Assembly: GCA_902628495.1 (NCBI GenBank)
Contig: CACONH010000002.1
Location: forward strand, 1 to 64,000
DNA from: an uncultured Pelagibacteraceae bacterium
GTDB taxonomy: Bacteria; Pseudomonadota; Alphaproteobacteria; Pelagibacterales; Pelagibacteraceae
DNA length: 64,000 nt
Direction: 5' to 3'
Shown here: one piece after another, positions 1 through 9,651 of the stretch
Position numbering within the stretch: the first letter of the stretch is position 1
How the letters are laid out: the number at the start of each line of letters is the position of its first letter
Notes under the pieces: model-generated
What the model saw: the letters and a program-made list of their open reading frames with translations, nothing else
Told to the model about the DNA's origin: nothing
The model's database searches: none
Translations under genes and position numbers: made by a program

Positions 1-1050
1 GGTTATCTTTACTTTCAATTTGTGCTTGGAGTTAATTTTTTAAAAGAATTAAATGACCCAAGGTACTATATAACTCACAATATAGATGTTTTTTTCTTGT
101 TTATATTCATAATTTTTTATTCTTTCTTTATTAAATATTTATCAACTAAAAAAATAGTTAACCACTTAGAGATAGTACTTATTATCTCATCAGTTTTAGT
201 TGGCTTTGTTCTTTGTGTGTTATTTGTTTTATTTTTAGACTTGATTAACCTAATTCCGTTTAACAAATTAAATATATTAAGATTAACAAATCCAATAGAT
301 TATATGTCTCTTCATGCTAATATTTTTCCACGGGATACTAGTATTTTTACCACAATAAAAAATCTCATTTTTGGCTTTGGAGGCGGTTTAGATATTAATT
401 TTAACGAATTTAGACAGAAACCTTTAATCTTATTTCTTGATCCAAGAATCTTTTTTAGAACTTTGCAATTACTCTTTTTTATATCTTTAATTTATTTTTC
501 TATAAAAAAAATTAAAAATAAAAATGTTGATTATTTGTCAGCTTCACTTTTTATTGGAATTTTTTTTCAATATTTGAGTTTTAACTTCCGTGAAACTCAC
601 GGATACAATATGTATCTTTTTCCTTTATATGTATTTATTGCTGCAATTATTTTTAATAAATTAAAAAAAAAATATTTATTAATTTTTTTCCCATGTTTAT
701 TAATAATATTTATAAGTGAGAATTTAGTATTATCAGATATCCATAAAAATTCTTTTTCTAGGGAACCAAGAGTTTATGACATATGCCAAACTGAAAATAT
801 AGAAACTATAAGATGGAAAAATTCAGAAAACTATGTGGAAAAGTATAATAAAACTTCATACATTAAGTTAGTTGATATACCAAAAAAATGGTTTATGAAC
901 CTTGCGAAAAAAATGTCACCCTCATTTGTGGGAGAAGATGGAATACTCTACCCAAAAAAATCTGAAGATAAGTTTTTTAAAAAGTACTGTAATCAAATCA
1001 AAAATGAGAAAGGATTAAGATCTCACTCTTATAAGTTGAAAACAAAATAA
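1..1050 (+). CDS. Integral membrane protein, 5' end outside the window
   Basis: The reading frame is open from base 1, so the start lies upstream; an in-frame GTG at 22 is unlikely to be the true start because coding sequence continues above it. The visible 349 residues contain several hydrophobic stretches likely to be membrane helices, then a hydrophilic C-terminal tail of about 100 residues rich in Lys and Asn. I do not recognise a family signature. The layout of many helices followed by a soluble tail resembles C-terminal parts of GT-C type glycosyltransferases or other envelope sugar enzymes, but no catalytic motif is visible in this fragment. The next gene, thyX, starts 65 bp downstream with its own ribosome binding site. 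Confidence 0.75.
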   Translation, partial: GYLYFQFVLGVNFLKELNDPRYYITHNIDVFFLFIFIIFYSFFIKYLSTKKIVNHLEIVLIISSVLVGFVLCVLFVLFLDLINLIPFNKLNILRLTNPIDYMSLHANIFPRDTSIFTTIKNLIFGFGGGLDINFNEFRQKPLILFLDPRIFFRTLQLLFFISLIYFSIKKIKNKNVDYLSASLFIGIFFQYLSFNFRETHGYNMYLFPLYVFIAAIIFNKLKKKYLLIFFPCLLIIFISENLVLSDIHKNSFSREPRVYDICQTENIETIRWKNSENYVEKYNKTSYIKLVDIPKKWFMNLAKKMSPSFVGEDGILYPKKSEDKFFKKYCNQIKNEKGLRSHSYKLKTK

Positions 1051-1115
1051 TCATATCTAGGTTGGAAATGTAAAAACAATAATATAAAACCATAAAGGAG
1101 GCTCAATATATACCA

Positions 1116-2063
1116 ATGAAATTAACCAAAGAACAAGAACAAGAGATTAAAGATTTACAAGCTCAAGAAAACAAAACTAAAAGAGTAGTTGCCCCAGAGC
1201 TTGAAAAGATTTTATACGATGCAATATCAGTTTTAGATCACGGATTTGTTAGAGTTATTGATTACATGGGTGATGATACTTCAATTGTTCAAGCAGCTAG
1301 AGTTTCATACGGAAAGGGTACAAAAAAAGTTTCTACGGATAGCGGACTAATTAAATATTTAATGCGTCATTGGCACAGTACACCATTTGAGATGTGTGAA
1401 ATTAAATACCATGTAAAGCTTCCAATTTTTATAGCAAGACAATGGATAAGACATAGAACGGCAAATGTTAATGAATACTCAGCACGTTATTCAATTTTAG
1501 ACAAAGAATTTTATTTGCCAAAGAATGAACACTTAGCTGCACAATCAAAAAGTAACAGACAAGGTAGAGGAGATGTTCTTCAAGGAGAACAAGCTAAAAA
1601 AGTTTTAAACCTTTTAAAAAATGATGCTGAGCGAACATATGAAAATTATGAAACAATGTTAAACGAAAGATATGATGGCTCAGTAGTGGATGAAAATGAA
1701 ACAGGACTTGCAAGAGAACTTGCTAGAATGAATTTAACTTTAAATACTTACACCCAGTGGTATTGGAAAACTGATCTTTTAAATTTAATGAATTTTTTAA
1801 GATTAAGAGCTGACCATCATGCTCAATATGAAATAAGAGCTTATGCAGATGTAATGTTGGATACTTTAAAAAGATGGGTACCAACAACTTACGAAGCATT
1901 TATGGATTATAGAGTGGGTGGTACCGAAGTATCATCAAAAGGTAAAGTAATTATCCAAAAACTAATAAGTGGTGAAAAAGTAGATCCTGAGCAGTCAGGT
2001 CTTTCAAAAAGAGAGTGGAATGAGCTTATGACGGCTCTAGAACTTAAAGACAAATTGATTTAA
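1116..2063 (+). CDS. thyX: Flavin-dependent thymidylate synthase ThyX
   Basis: Makes dTMP from dUMP using FAD, NADPH and methylenetetrahydrofolate; it replaces ThyA. The family signature RHR-x7-S is present at residues 112-122 ([11 protein letters not shown]), followed by a second Ser/Arg pair. At 315 residues it is slightly longer than many ThyX proteins; the extra length is a charged N-terminal segment of about 30 residues rich in Glu, Gln and Lys. The ATG at 1116 is preceded by AAAGGAGG around 1094-1101, a strong ribosome binding site at slightly long spacing. ThyX rather than ThyA is common in small genomes because it spares the dihydrofolate reductase step. The identity is secure. Confidence 0.96.
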   Translation: MKLTKEQEQEIKDLQAQENKTKRVVAPELEKILYDAISVLDHGFVRVIDYMGDDTSIVQAARVSYGKGTKKVSTDSGLIKYLMRHWHSTPFEMCEIKYHVKLPIFIARQWIRHRTANVNEYSARYSILDKEFYLPKNEHLAAQSKSNRQGRGDVLQGEQAKKVLNLLKNDAERTYENYETMLNERYDGSVVDENETGLARELARMNLTLNTYTQWYWKTDLLNLMNFLRLRADHHAQYEIRAYADVMLDTLKRWVPTTYEAFMDYRVGGTEVSSKGKVIIQKLISGEKVDPEQSGLSKREWNELMTALELKDKLI

Positions 2064-2097
2064 ATTATAAATATTTCTTGTTATATCAGTGATTAAA

Positions 2098-4290
2098 ATG
2101 AGACGGTTTAAGAAAGATTTAGTATTAAGATATTCTAAAATAATTCCCTTAATTATTTTTATTTTTTTTAATTCAATTGCTTTTGGAGCAGTTTCATCAT
2201 TTGTAGACTCTTTTGAAGTTGGCGTAAATGATTCTGGTAATGGTCAGAGCCAACCTACTGGGGTACAATTTAATCCTGATGGAACAAGAATGTACGTCTC
2301 TGGTATATCTGGAAATTGGATTTTGCAATATTCACTAGATACACCTTTCGATGTTTCCTCAGTCAATAGTGATTTAGCTGGTCAGATTTGTAATTTTGGT
2401 AGTTCTATAGCGCAAGATGGTGCGAATTTTGAATTCAATTCAGATGGTACAAAAATCTTTATGGCTGATAGAGCAGATGAAACCATAGAACAATTTAAAT
2501 TAACAACTGCATATGATATCTCAACTTGTGTTCATGAAGATGAAATAGATTTAGGAATTACAACTTTAGCTGACTTAGCTTTCAGCCGAGATGGCAAGAA
2601 ACTTTTCATTTACGATCAAAACGTAGGCGCTGGAGCACAATATACTGTTGAACAGTATTCACTTACAAGTCCATACAATTTAACTAATGCTACCTTAGTT
2701 GCAACTTATACAGGACCTAGTGGCAGTATACGAACTAATATCCAACAGTTCGCTCAAGCAATGGTATTTAATATCGATGGTACAAAAATGTACATAACAG
2801 GAGGGAAGGCAACTAGCACAGCAACTCATGGAGGGGTATATGAATTTACACTTTCATCCCCATTTGATGTGAATGGCGCCATAACTTACGAAGGTGAATT
2901 TGATGTGAGTGCACAGGTAGGACAAATAGCAGGCCTAACATTTAGTGCTAATGGTTCAAAAATGTATATCACAGACTTCACTCATGGTGGGAGTGAACCA
3001 GGAGATCGAGGTGTTTATGAATATAATTTAACGTGTAGTTTTGGAGTTATTAAATGTATTGACCCATCCAAAAATAAAGATGACGTTGCAACAATGCAGT
3101 CTCAAACTCAAAGTGTCAAAAAATTGATTAAACACTCAACCAGTCCAGTTTTAAATCGAATGCAATGGCTTAGAAGAAATCAAAATAAAGCAAACTTAAC
3201 TAATCAAAATATAAAGTTTAAATTTAATAACGAAATATTAAATTCACTATCAAAGACATTAATTCCTGTTTTTTTCTCAAATGATGCATCTTCTAATCTA
3301 AATTCACAAAATTCAAATTGGTCTATCTGGAGCGAGGGCACAATTAGTATAGGTAAATCAGGAGATACCACCTATTCCTCTGCAAAAGATATTAGCACCA
3401 CAGCAATTACTTTTGGTGCAGATAAAAGAGATGAAAATAATATTATGAGAGGTATCGCTTTAAGATTAGGAAACGACGACGTAGATGTAGGTGATCTCGG
3501 TAGTGCTTTAGATATGAGTACCATCAGTCTAACACTTTATGGAACAGATCCAAAAGGTGATAATAAATTTGCAGACACTTTAATTGGAATAAGTATTTTA
3601 AACTCTGATACTGTCAACAGCGATGGTTCAAATACTACTACAAGTGAGAGAAATGGAATACAAATATACGGCTCTTACAATTTTAGAAATACCTATAATT
3701 ATAATCTTTTAAATTATACACCTAAAATTAAATTTGATTTAGGCGGAACACATTTAGAGGGATATTCTGAAAAAGGCTCAGATATTTTAACTTATAGATT
3801 TCAAGATCAGTTTATTGGTCATTTAATGACAACTGTTGGAACAAGCCTTGATAAAAATTTTGTATTTAATGATAAGTCTTTTGTACCTTACCTAGATCTT
3901 AATTATACTGCAGATATTAGTCCATCCTCTTCTCAAAAATTTACACATATATCTACTGGAGAAAAATTTATATTAGAAAATATTAATAACACTTCACATA
4001 ATTTTAATGCAGGTATAGGTCTCGATTTAATTACAGATAAAGGTTTAAATTTGATGTCAAAGTATACTATAGATCAATCAAAAGAAGAAAATAAAAGAAA
4101 TTTTGTTATTTCTGCAGATTATAGGGCATCATATAATTCATCTTATGCTCTTTCTATTAATGAAACTTCAACTGAGATAGCTTACAAAAGCAAGCATAAC
4201 AATTTAAATTTTGATGTAACTAGCAATTTAGACTTTTTTGCAGATGATCCTGAATATGGTATTTATTTAAAAGTCTATACTTTAAAATAA
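2098..4290 (+). CDS. Secreted propeller-like repeat protein with C-terminal autotransporter-type barrel
   Basis: The N-terminus has a signal peptide (basic MRRFKKD, hydrophobic stretch, likely cut after AFG). The passenger contains five copies of a paired motif: DG-T/K-[KR]-[MIL]-[YF] at about residues 64, 119, 169, 230 and 289, counted from an alternative GTG at 2089, and [YF]-x-L-x-x-P/A-[YF]-[DN]-V/I/L, as in YSLDTPFDV. This spacing of about 45-60 residues suggests blades of a beta-propeller. From about residue 410, beginning WSIWSEG, alternating hydrophobic strands resemble the autotransporter barrel that inserts in the outer membrane. The last residue is Lys rather than the usual aromatic. 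No Shine-Dalgarno sequence supports either start; ATG at 2098 is preferred over GTG. The passenger's function is unknown. Confidence 0.8.
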   Translation: MRRFKKDLVLRYSKIIPLIIFIFFNSIAFGAVSSFVDSFEVGVNDSGNGQSQPTGVQFNPDGTRMYVSGISGNWILQYSLDTPFDVSSVNSDLAGQICNFGSSIAQDGANFEFNSDGTKIFMADRADETIEQFKLTTAYDISTCVHEDEIDLGITTLADLAFSRDGKKLFIYDQNVGAGAQYTVEQYSLTSPYNLTNATLVATYTGPSGSIRTNIQQFAQAMVFNIDGTKMYITGGKATSTATHGGVYEFTLSSPFDVNGAITYEGEFDVSAQVGQIAGLTFSANGSKMYITDFTHGGSEPGDRGVYEYNLTCSFGVIKCIDPSKNKDDVATMQSQTQSVKKLIKHSTSPVLNRMQWLRRNQNKANLTNQNIKFKFNNEILNSLSKTLIPVFFSNDASSNLNSQNSNWSIWSEGTISIGKSGDTTYSSAKDISTTAITFGADKRDENNIMRGIALRLGNDDVDVGDLGSALDMSTISLTLYGTDPKGDNKFADTLIGISILNSDTVNSDGSNTTTSERNGIQIYGSYNFRNTYNYNLLNYTPKIKFDLGGTHLEGYSEKGSDILTYRFQDQFIGHLMTTVGTSLDKNFVFNDKSFVPYLDLNYTADISPSSSQKFTHISTGEKFILENINNTSHNFNAGIGLDLITDKGLNLMSKYTIDQSKEENKRNFVISADYRASYNSSYALSINETSTEIAYKSKHNNLNFDVTSNLDFFADDPEYGIYLKVYTLK

Positions 4291-4292
4291 AA

Positions 4293-5090
4293 TCAATTTT
4301 CTAAAAATGAAGATTTAATTTTTTTTGCAATATCTAAATATATTTTTGATATATCATTATCTGGATTGCTCTCAACAATTGGCTTTCCTTGATCACCAGA
4401 TTTGCCTACCTCTGGATCAATTGGAATTTCGCATAAAAATTCTTTGCTAAATTCTTCTGCAGTTCTTTTAACTCCACCCTCGCCAAAAATAGGATATTTT
4501 TTTCCATCTTCTCCTTTAAAAAAAGACATATTATCTACTAGTCCAATAATTTTTACCCCCAATTTATCAAACATTCTTATTCCTCTTTTAACATCCTGAA
4601 GGGCAAGCTCTTGTGGAGTTGAAACTATTATCGCACCATCCATTTCTATTTCTTGTGCAAATGTAAGTTGAGTATCTCCTGTACCTGGTGGCATATCTAC
4701 AATTATAAAATCTAGATTGTTCCAGCTTACTTTTTGAGCAAAAGTTTTTATGGTACTAGTTACCATTGGACCTCTCCAAATCATTGGTGTTTGTTCATCA
4801 GTTAGGAAACCAATCGACATACATTGAATGTCGTATTTAATAATAGGCTTTAAATTTGAACCATCGCTCTCAGGTTTATGATCAATTGAAAAAAGTTTCG
4901 GTAATGATGGACCATAAATATCAGCGTCCAATAATCCTACTTTGCAACCCAAATTTTTTAATGCTAAGGCAAGGTTTGTTGCAAAAGTAGATTTACCAAC
5001 ACCTCCTTTGGCACTTGAAATCGCAATTGTAAACTTAGTGCCAGAAATTGGGTTTTTAACAAAGGTTTTTTTATAAGGTTTTCCTATCAT
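4293..5090 (-). CDS. mrp: Mrp/ApbC-family P-loop ATPase (short form)
   Basis: Member of the Mrp/NBP35 MinD-like ATPases that help deliver iron-sulfur clusters. The deviant Walker A motif KGGVGKST is at residues 28-35, DADIYGPS follows near 65, and VDMPPGTGD near 141 marks the active site. Two usual parts are missing: the N-terminal DUF59/MIP18-like domain (265 residues against about 350-380 in most Mrp proteins) and the C-terminal CxxC, since the segment after NMSFF at about 197-211 has no Cys. The ATPase identity is secure, but the cluster-carrying function is less certain. It is convergent with the upstream barrel gene (2 bp apart) and divergent from hflK. Confidence 0.9.
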   Translation of the reverse strand: MIGKPYKKTFVKNPISGTKFTIAISSAKGGVGKSTFATNLALALKNLGCKVGLLDADIYGPSLPKLFSIDHKPESDGSNLKPIIKYDIQCMSIGFLTDEQTPMIWRGPMVTSTIKTFAQKVSWNNLDFIIVDMPPGTGDTQLTFAQEIEMDGAIIVSTPQELALQDVKRGIRMFDKLGVKIIGLVDNMSFFKGEDGKKYPIFGEGGVKRTAEEFSKEFLCEIPIDPEVGKSGDQGKPIVESNPDNDISKIYLDIAKKIKSSFLEN

Positions 5091-5137
5091 TGCTACATTA
5101 AGTCCATTTTTTTAATGGTTGTTTTAACATACTAAAC

Positions 5138-5165
5138 TTGTTTTTCCCAACAAAGACACTATATA
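5138..5165 (+). promoter_or_regulatory. Putative promoter of hflK operon, possibly leaderless
   Basis: TTGTTT at 5138-5143 and TATATA at 5160-5165 are 16 bp apart and fit a sigma70-type promoter. The expected transcription start would fall at or next to the hflK ATG (5172), giving an mRNA with almost no leader; no Shine-Dalgarno sequence is visible. The DNA is AT-rich, so chance matches are easy. Confidence 0.35.
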
Positions 5166-5171
5166 AAGTGC

Positions 5172-6269
5172 ATGGTTGATGATTTTAGAAGTAGAGGCGG
5201 TAGCCCATGGGGATCTCCCCCAGGAGGTGGAGGAAATGGTTCTGGAAGCAGAGGTCCAACCCCTCCAAACATTGATGAGATTATTAAAACTTTACAAGAT
5301 AAGATTAATAAATTTTTACCAGGTGGTGCATCTAAAGGTGGAAAACCAATAATATTTGGAATTTCAATTTTATTGGTAATTTATGCTCTGAGTGGATTAT
5401 ATCGTGTTTTACCTGATGAGCAGGGTGTTGTTTTAAGATTTGGAAAATTTGTTTCAACAACTCAACCAGGTTTGAATTATCACATACCTTTTCCAATCGA
5501 AAGCGTAATTACTCCTAAGGTTACAAAAGTTAATAGAATTGATATTGGTTTTAGATCAGAGAGAGATTCAGGATTTAGTTCAGGTGTAGTAGCAGATGTA
5601 CCAGAAGAGAGCTTAATGTTAACCGGTGATGAGAATATTGTTAACATAGATTTTTCTGTCTTTTGGGTAATCAAAGATGCAGGTAAATTTTTATTTAAAA
5701 TACAAGATCCAGAAGGAACAGTAAAAGCAGCTGCAGAAACAGCGATGAGAGAAGTAATCGCTAAAAGTAATATTCAACCAATTTTAACTGAGGGAAGATC
5801 AGTAATAGAGCAAGAAACTGAGACTATTATCCAAGAAATTTTGGATGAATATCAAAGTGGAATTCAAGTGACACAAGTTCAAACACAAAAAGCAGACCCA
5901 CCAGATCAAGTTATCGATGCATTTAGAGATGTTCAGGCAGCTAGAGCAGATATGGAAAGATCAAAAAATGAAGCGGAAGCTTACGCTAATGACGTAATTC
6001 CAAGAGCAAGGGGTGAAGCCGCAAAAATACTTCAAGCTGCAGAAGCTTATAAAAAAGAAGTTGTTGCAAAAGCAGAAGGTGAAGCAAGTAGATTTTTATC
6101 TATTTTTAATGAGTACAGAAAAGCGAAAGAAGTAACACAGGAAAGAATGTATCTTGAAACTATGGAAAAAGTACTGGCTGATATTGATAAAGTAATAATT
6201 GATAAAGATTCTGGATCAGGAGTTGTTCCATACCTACCATTGCCAGAACTAAAAAAGAAAACTAATTAA
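5172..6269 (+). CDS. hflK: FtsH protease modulator HflK
   Basis: Membrane-anchored SPFH/prohibitin-family protein that forms the HflKC complex with HflC and modulates the FtsH AAA protease. The N-terminus is a Gly/Pro/Ser-rich cytoplasmic tail (residues 1-30), followed by one membrane helix at about 59-76 and then the SPFH domain with LPDEQGVVLRFGKF. The C-terminal part is a long Ala/Glu/Lys-rich coiled coil (about 250-320). At 365 residues it has normal length. It is followed by hflC after one base, so they are almost certainly co-transcribed and made in equal amounts. The ATG has no clear ribosome binding site; see the possible leaderless promoter just upstream. Confidence 0.95.
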   Translation: MVDDFRSRGGSPWGSPPGGGGNGSGSRGPTPPNIDEIIKTLQDKINKFLPGGASKGGKPIIFGISILLVIYALSGLYRVLPDEQGVVLRFGKFVSTTQPGLNYHIPFPIESVITPKVTKVNRIDIGFRSERDSGFSSGVVADVPEESLMLTGDENIVNIDFSVFWVIKDAGKFLFKIQDPEGTVKAAAETAMREVIAKSNIQPILTEGRSVIEQETETIIQEILDEYQSGIQVTQVQTQKADPPDQVIDAFRDVQAARADMERSKNEAEAYANDVIPRARGEAAKILQAAEAYKKEVVAKAEGEASRFLSIFNEYRKAKEVTQERMYLETMEKVLADIDKVIIDKDSGSGVVPYLPLPELKKKTN

Positions 6270-6270
6270 T

Positions 6271-7140
6271 ATGAAAAAATTTGCATTACCAATAGTTATA
6301 GTTATAGCTTTTACAGCTTTCTTCTCAATCTTTATAGTAAAAGAAGTAAATCAAGCAATAGTCCTACAGTTTGGTGACCCAAAAAAAATTATTTTAAAAC
6401 CAGGAATAAACTTCAAGTTACCTTTCATTCAAAACGTTGTTTACTTAGATAAAAGAATATTAAATTTAGATACACCACCAGAGGAGGTAATTGCCTCAGA
6501 TCAAAAACGTTTGATTGTTGATGCTTTTGCGAGATTTCAAATTATTGACCCACTAAAATTTTATATATCAGTTGGTAACGAAAGAGTTGCTAGATCGAGA
6601 TTATCTACAATTATTAATTCAAGAATAAGAAACGTTTTAGGTCAGCAAGAACTACAAACTCTATTATCACAAGATAGAACAAAACAAATGGCTTTGATCC
6701 AAGAAGGTGTTAATAATGAAGCTGAAAACTTTGGTATAAAAATAGTTGATGTAAGAATTAAAAGAGCAGATCTTCCTCAAGCAAATAGTGATGCGATTTA
6801 TAGAAGAATGCAAACTGAAAGGGAAAGAGAAGCTAAAGAATTTAGAGCAAAAGGTGCAGAAATGGCCGTTACAATAACATCAACTGCAGACAAAGAGGTT
6901 ACAGTAATACTTGCAGATGCAGAAAAAAAATCTCAAATAATGAAGGGTGAAGGAGATGGAGCAAGAAACAAGATATTTGCTGATGCATTTGGACAAGATC
7001 CCCAATTCTTTGCATTTTATAGAGCAATGCAAGCTTATGAAAAAGCTTTAATAGGTGGTGAAACTTCTTTAATACTTTCACCAGACAGTGAATTTTTCAA
7101 ATTTTTCGGAGATATAAAAGCAAAACAATTAAATCAGTAA
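6271..7140 (+). CDS. hflC: FtsH protease modulator HflC
   Basis: Partner of HflK in the inner-membrane HflKC complex that surrounds and restrains FtsH. One N-terminal membrane helix (residues about 4-24) is followed by an SPFH domain beginning VNQAIVLQFGDPK and a charged helical C-terminal region with many Glu/Arg/Lys residues. Length (289) is normal. The gene starts one base after the hflK stop and is followed after 4 bases by a DUF2065 gene, the same order found in many proteobacteria (hflK-hflC-yjeT-degP). The identity is secure from sequence and context. Confidence 0.95.
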   Translation: MKKFALPIVIVIAFTAFFSIFIVKEVNQAIVLQFGDPKKIILKPGINFKLPFIQNVVYLDKRILNLDTPPEEVIASDQKRLIVDAFARFQIIDPLKFYISVGNERVARSRLSTIINSRIRNVLGQQELQTLLSQDRTKQMALIQEGVNNEAENFGIKIVDVRIKRADLPQANSDAIYRRMQTEREREAKEFRAKGAEMAVTITSTADKEVTVILADAEKKSQIMKGEGDGARNKIFADAFGQDPQFFAFYRAMQAYEKALIGGETSLILSPDSEFFKFFGDIKAKQLNQ

Positions 7141-7144
7141 AAGT

Positions 7145-7333
7145 ATGAGAGAAATAATAGTCGCTTTTGGACTATTTTTATTTATCGAGGGCGCTTTATA
7201 CGCCTTATTTCCCTCAAAAATGAGAAATATGTTAGAGAAGTTAAAGTTGATGAAAGACTCACAGCTAAGATTTGGAGGTGTTATATTTGCATTAGTTGGT
7301 TTTTTAATCATCTGGTATATGAAAGTTTTATGA
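7145..7333 (+). CDS. DUF2065 (YjeT-like) small inner-membrane protein
   Basis: A 62-residue protein with two hydrophobic helices (about 4-20 and 43-60) joined by a basic loop containing PSKMRNMLEKL. It matches the pattern of the DUF2065/YjeT family, which has no settled function but is often encoded next to hflC and htrA/degP. Here it lies 4 bp after hflC and overlaps degP by 4 bp (ATGA), so its translation is coupled to both. The context suggests a small accessory factor of envelope quality control, but that is inference. Confidence 0.85.
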   Translation: MREIIVAFGLFLFIEGALYALFPSKMRNMLEKLKLMKDSQLRFGGVIFALVGFLIIWYMKVL

Positions 7334-8736
7334 GAGTAATTTTAAAAAAATATTTTACTTTGATCTTGTTGTTTTCAATAGCAACAATTTTGCCAACAAA
7401 CTCACAAGATAGACCAGCTTCTTTTGCTGATTTGGCAGAGGAATTAATGCCATCTGTTGTAAATATTTCAACAACAACAACTGTCGTACAAAATACAAAT
7501 CCTTTTCCCTTTGAATTTCCTCCAGGATCTCCTTTTGGAGATATGTTTAAAGAATTTGGTTCACCACAAAAAAGGAAAGCCAGCGCTTTAGGTTCAGGTT
7601 TTGTAATAGACAGTAATGGAACAGTTATAACAAATAATCATGTAATTAAAGGTGCCGAAGATATAGTTGTTAGATTTAGCAATGATAAAGAATATAAAGC
7701 AGAAATAATTGGTGCAGATCCACTATCAGATGTTGCAGTTTTAAAAATTAAATCAGATGATAAGTTTCAGCCTGTTAAATTTGGAAACTCTGACAAGGCT
7801 AGAATAGGTGACTGGGTTATAGCAATTGGAAATCCATTTGGTTTAGGAGGCACAGTTACCTCGGGAATAATTTCAGCAAGAAATAGAAATATTGGATTAT
7901 CAAGATATGAAGATTTCATTCAAACAGATGCATCAATTAATACAGGAAATTCTGGTGGACCTTTATTTAATATGAATGGAGATGTAATAGGAATAAATAC
8001 AGCGATACTTGGTCAACAAGGGTCAATTGGTATTGGTTTTGCAATCCCATCAAATAGTGCAAAACAAGTTATAGATCAATTAATTGAGTTTGGTGAAACT
8101 AAAAGAGGGTGGCTAGGTGTTAGAATACAAAATGTTTCAAAAGAAATAGCAGAGATTGAAAAATTAGGAAAAGCGAGAGGTGCATTAGTTGCAAGTGTTG
8201 CACCAGGAAGTCCTTCAGACAAAGGAGGTATTAAAGATGGAGACATCATATTAGAGTTTGATGGAAAAAAAATAAACGAAATGCAAGAACTACCACTAAT
8301 AGTTGCTCAGACTAAAGTTGGAAAAGTTGTTAAACTTAAAGTTTGGAGGAATAAAAAAGAAATAACAAAAACTATTACTCTTGGTAGACTTGAAACCTCA
8401 GAAGATTTTAAAGCTGAAACTCCAAATATTCCAAAAGTTGAAGTTATAAATGCTTTAAAAATTGAGGTAAGACCTACGACAAAAGAAGATATAGCACAAA
8501 GACAACTACCTCCAAATATATCAGGTTTAATAATAACTAAAATAGAGCCAGATAGTCCTATAAATTATTTAAAGGTAAATGATATAATTGTAGAAGCAGG
8601 CAAAAGAAGAATTAAGTCTGCTAATCAGCTAAATAATTTAGTTAACACAGCATTAAAGTCGCAAAATAAAACTATACTAATTGCAATATTTAATAATCAA
8701 AATCAAAAAAGATATATTGGTGTAAAATTGAATTAG
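7330..8736 (+). CDS. degP: Periplasmic serine protease DegP/HtrA (Do family)
   Basis: Periplasmic protease/chaperone for misfolded envelope proteins. A signal peptide ends near residue 26. The trypsin-like domain carries His104 (TNNHVI), Asp134 (PLSDVAVLKI) and the nucleophile Ser208 in GNSGGPL. Two PDZ domains follow (about 260-350 and 375-465), the first starting at RGWLGVRIQNVS. Length 468 is typical of the Do family. The start overlaps the DUF2065 stop (ATGA), and miaA begins one base after the stop. The hflKC-DUF2065-degP grouping links two inner-membrane and periplasmic proteolysis systems in one transcript. Confidence 0.95.
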   Translation: MRVILKKYFTLILLFSIATILPTNSQDRPASFADLAEELMPSVVNISTTTTVVQNTNPFPFEFPPGSPFGDMFKEFGSPQKRKASALGSGFVIDSNGTVITNNHVIKGAEDIVVRFSNDKEYKAEIIGADPLSDVAVLKIKSDDKFQPVKFGNSDKARIGDWVIAIGNPFGLGGTVTSGIISARNRNIGLSRYEDFIQTDASINTGNSGGPLFNMNGDVIGINTAILGQQGSIGIGFAIPSNSAKQVIDQLIEFGETKRGWLGVRIQNVSKEIAEIEKLGKARGALVASVAPGSPSDKGGIKDGDIILEFDGKKINEMQELPLIVAQTKVGKVVKLKVWRNKKEITKTITLGRLETSEDFKAETPNIPKVEVINALKIEVRPTTKEDIAQRQLPPNISGLIITKIEPDSPINYLKVNDIIVEAGKRRIKSANQLNNLVNTALKSQNKTILIAIFNNQNQKRYIGVKLN

Positions 8737-8737
8737 T

Positions 8738-9649
8738 ATGGACCTAAAGTCCAAAATAATTTTAATTTCAGGACCCACAGCATCAGGCAAATCTAAATTT
8801 GCACTTAAGCTTGCAAAAAAAATTGATGGAGAAATTATCAATGCTGATAGCATGCAAATATTTAAAGAAATAAAAATTCTAAATGCAAGACCGAGCACAA
8901 AAGATAAATCAAATATTAAACATCACTTATATGGCTTTCTAAGTGTAAAAAAAAATTTTTCAGTAGGTGACTGGTTAAAAAAATGTCTTACAAAAATTTC
9001 AGAAATAAAAAAAAGAAGGAAAATACCAATAATTGTTGGTGGTACTGGCCTTTATTTCAAATCTTTAGTAGATGGTTTAGCAAAAATACCAAAAATAAGT
9101 AGAAGAAATAGGGATAAAGTAAGAAATTTACAAAAAAAAATTGGTCAAAAAAGTTTTTACAAAAAATTAATCAAATTAGACCCTTTGTGTAAAAATAATA
9201 TTAACATCAACGATCAAAATAGATCAATTAGAGCTTATGAAGTTTATATTCAAACCAATAAATCTTTGTATACTTGGTTTAAGAATACAACAATTCATTT
9301 TCAAGATAAGGACTTTGAGAAAATATTTATTGATATTTCAAGAGATGAAGTTGTAAAAAATTTATCAAATAGGATAGAAAAAATGATCAAAGTGGGAGCC
9401 ATCCAAGAAGTAAAGAGATTTAATAAATTAAAAGTAAAAAAGGCGAATAGCTCATTTAAAATAATAGGGATAAGAGAAATTAATGAACTGAAACCTGATA
9501 AGACCAATTTAAGTCTTATCAAAGAAAAAATTACTATAAAAACCAGGCAATACGCCAAAAGACAGATGACTTGGGCAAGAGGGCATATGAAAGACTGGCA
9601 CAGAATTGCTCCGAACAATCTAAATTCTTATCTAAATAAGATTAGTTAA
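8738..9649 (+). CDS. miaA: tRNA dimethylallyltransferase MiaA
   Basis: Transfers an isopentenyl group to A37 of tRNAs that read UNN codons. The P-loop GPTASGKS is at residues 12-19, followed by the family motif INADSMQIFKEI, and VGGTGLYFKSLVDG near 100-113. Late in the protein are IIGIREI and a KTRQYAKRQMTW motif, which contacts the tRNA. Length 303 is normal. The gene lies one base after degP; 38 bp separate it from ilvB, and those bases are nearly all taken by an inverted repeat. The protein is very Lys-rich, in line with the AT-rich codon use of the window. Confidence 0.95.
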   Translation: MDLKSKIILISGPTASGKSKFALKLAKKIDGEIINADSMQIFKEIKILNARPSTKDKSNIKHHLYGFLSVKKNFSVGDWLKKCLTKISEIKKRRKIPIIVGGTGLYFKSLVDGLAKIPKISRRNRDKVRNLQKKIGQKSFYKKLIKLDPLCKNNININDQNRSIRAYEVYIQTNKSLYTWFKNTTIHFQDKDFEKIFIDISRDEVVKNLSNRIEKMIKVGAIQEVKRFNKLKVKKANSSFKIIGIREINELKPDKTNLSLIKEKITIKTRQYAKRQMTWARGHMKDWHRIAPNNLNSYLNKIS

Positions 9650-9651
9650 AC

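Noticed and set aside
9301-9618. A 105-residue open frame opposite miaA
   Set aside because: It lies wholly inside a secure gene, has no ribosome binding site, and its hydrophobic make-up is what antisense of Lys-rich coding gives.
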